Below, in pieces: positions 6,178 to 7,205 of a stretch of 7,205 nt of DNA. A program made the position numbers and the translations under genes. The stretch is from Chloroflexia bacterium. Lineage in GTDB: Bacteria > Chloroflexota > Chloroflexia > Thermobaculales > Thermobaculaceae. Where the stretch lies: the NCBI GenBank assembly GCA_013695265.1, contig JACDAU010000247.1, positions 1 to 7,205 on the forward strand, read 5' to 3'. The notes under the pieces were generated by a model. The model was not told where the DNA came from, made no database searches, and worked only from the letters and a program-made list of their open reading frames with translations. Position 1 is the stretch's first letter. Each line of letters opens with the position of its first letter.

Positions 6178-7205
6178 ATGCCCTCGTTGCTGGAACAGGA
6201 AATCCACGAGCAGCCCAGGGTCGTCGCGCGGCTGCTGGAGCGGGAAACGGAGCGTGCCGGGCGTATCGTCTCAGAACTGCCGTCATTCACGCACGTCCTC
6301 ATCGCCGCGCGCGGCACCTCGGACTACGCGGCGACGTACGCGAAGTACGCGTGGGCGGCGCTCGCGGGCTATCCAGTCGCGCTGGCGACCCCTTCGCTGC
6401 ACACCCTCTACGCAACCCCCCCGAGACTCAACGGCGCACTCGTGGTCGGGATCTCGCAGTCGGGACAGTCGCCGGACATCGTCGCCGTGCTCGCAGATGG
6501 GAAGAGGCAGAACCGGCCGACGCTCGCCATCACGAACGACGGCGCATCGCCCCTGGCGCAAATGGCCGACCACGTCATCGAGTTGCACGCGGGGCCGGAG
6601 CGCAGCGTCGCGGCCACGAAGACGTACACCGCCCAGCTCATGGTCATGGCCCTGCTCGCGGCCACCTGGAGCGGCGAGCCCGAACGCCTGGCGGAGTTGC
6701 AGTCCATACCGGACGCGCTGGAGCGGATCCTCGCCGGCGTGCTCGACCTGCCACGGCAAGCGGAGCGCTACCGGTACATGGAGCAGTGTGTCGTGATTGG
6801 TCGCGGCTACAACTACGCCACGGCATTCGAGCTCGCGCTCAAGCTCAAGGAGCTGACGTACGTGGGTGCCAGCGCGTACTCCTCCGCGGACTTCCGGCAC
6901 GGCCCGATCGCGACCATCGAGCCGGGGCTGCCCGTCGTGCTTATCATGCCCGAGGGACGGTCGTTCGACGATATGCTGGCGCTCGCACATGATGTAGACG
7001 AGCTCGGCGCGGAGCTGATCGTCGTCTCCGATTCGCAGCAGGCAGGCTCGCTGGCGCGCACCTGCCTCCCGCTCGCGGCGACCGTCCCGGAATGGTTGAG
7101 CCCCATCACCGCAATTGTGCCCGGCCAGCTCCTCGCGCTGCACCTCGCGCTCGCCCGCGACTACGACCCGGACACCCCGCGCGGCCTCAACAAGGTGACG
7201 AGGAC
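6178..7205 (+). CDS. Double SIS-domain protein, GlmS isomerase-like (probable NagB-II-type glucosamine-6-phosphate deaminase/isomerase), 3' edge cut
   Basis: The frame runs open from the ATG to the window end (342 codons plus two bases). AGGAG at 6168-6172, 5 bases upstream, fixes the start. It matches the isomerase half of GlmS. The first SIS domain (about 25-165) has ARGTSDY (44-50), the phosphosugar loop SQSGQSPD (93-100), TNDGASPLAQMADH (119-132) and GPERSVAATKTYTAQL (139-154). The second (about 195-330) has GRGYNYATAFELALKLKE, with Glu225 at the GlmS catalytic Glu488 position, and FRHGP with His241 at the His504 position. The tail DPDTPRGLNKVTR carries Lys339 at the Lys603 position, so only a few residues are missing. 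There is no N-terminal glutaminase domain, so glutamine cannot be the nitrogen donor. Stand-alone proteins with SQSGQSPD are often NagB-II-type deaminases (glucosamine-6-phosphate to fructose-6-phosphate + ammonia). Alternatives are AgaS- or FrlB-like deaminases acting on other amino sugars or amine-sugar phosphates. Confidence 0.87.
   Translation, partial: MPSLLEQEIHEQPRVVARLLERETERAGRIVSELPSFTHVLIAARGTSDYAATYAKYAWAALAGYPVALATPSLHTLYATPPRLNGALVVGISQSGQSPDIVAVLADGKRQNRPTLAITNDGASPLAQMADHVIELHAGPERSVAATKTYTAQLMVMALLAATWSGEPERLAELQSIPDALERILAGVLDLPRQAERYRYMEQCVVIGRGYNYATAFELALKLKELTYVGASAYSSADFRHGPIATIEPGLPVVLIMPEGRSFDDMLALAHDVDELGAELIVVSDSQQAGSLARTCLPLAATVPEWLSPITAIVPGQLLALHLALARDYDPDTPRGLNKVTR

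Noticed and set aside
5963..6992. Plus-strand open frames of 277 and 301 codons (5963-6796 and 6087-6992)
   Set aside because: They overlap the SIS-domain gene in other frames, are Arg/Ser- or Arg/Gly-rich and lack ribosome-binding sites; the SIS frame has clear motifs.
1..7205. CRISPR arrays, insertion sequences, toxin-antitoxin or defence genes
   Set aside because: No direct-repeat arrays, transposase motifs or terminal repeats were seen; gene content is ordinary metabolism.

Overview
The window is GC-rich bacterial chromosome with tightly packed, ordinary metabolic genes. The phosphoenolpyruvate carboxylase type (glycine-rich SDSNKDGG motif), the high GC and the TGnTAGAAT-style promoters would fit a Chloroflexota/Thermomicrobia-like or similar GC-rich soil or thermal bacterium. 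That is an impression from motif memory, not a phylogenetic result.

Region 1 (1-2934, + strand) is the end of a likely sugar-use operon. It holds the C-terminal part of a MalK/UgpC-type ABC transporter ATPase (cut by the window edge), a small VOC/glyoxalase-fold metalloenzyme, a TIM-barrel sugar phosphate isomerase/epimerase-type protein and a short-chain dehydrogenase/reductase. Gaps are 26, 98 and 48 bases. The simplest reading is import of a carbohydrate by the ABC system, followed by oxidation (SDR) and isomerisation, epimerisation or cleavage (TIM barrel) of the sugar, with the VOC protein handling an intermediate or by-product. The substrate cannot be read from the sequence. The 98-base gap holds an adjacent pair of hairpins, one of which has the geometry of a tRNA T-arm.

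Region 2 (2935-3148) is the intergenic space between the converging SDR and ppc genes. It has no gene but carries a 37-base near-perfect palindrome that looks like a dispersed intergenic repeat.

Region 3 (3149-5938, - strand) is a complete phosphoenolpyruvate carboxylase with all catalytic and aspartate-inhibition residues that I could check. It feeds oxaloacetate to the TCA cycle.

Region 4 (5939-6177) is a divergent promoter region. Two extended -10-like boxes share the 8-mer GTGCTAGA, one firing each way, and an operator-like inverted repeat lies over the -35 region of the rightward one.

Region 5 (6178 to the window end, + strand) is a double-SIS-domain protein related to the isomerase half of GlmS but without the glutaminase half. 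It is probably an amino-sugar-phosphate deaminase or isomerase and lacks only its last few residues here. I found no convincing novel system; the second-look items are mostly intergenic structures.
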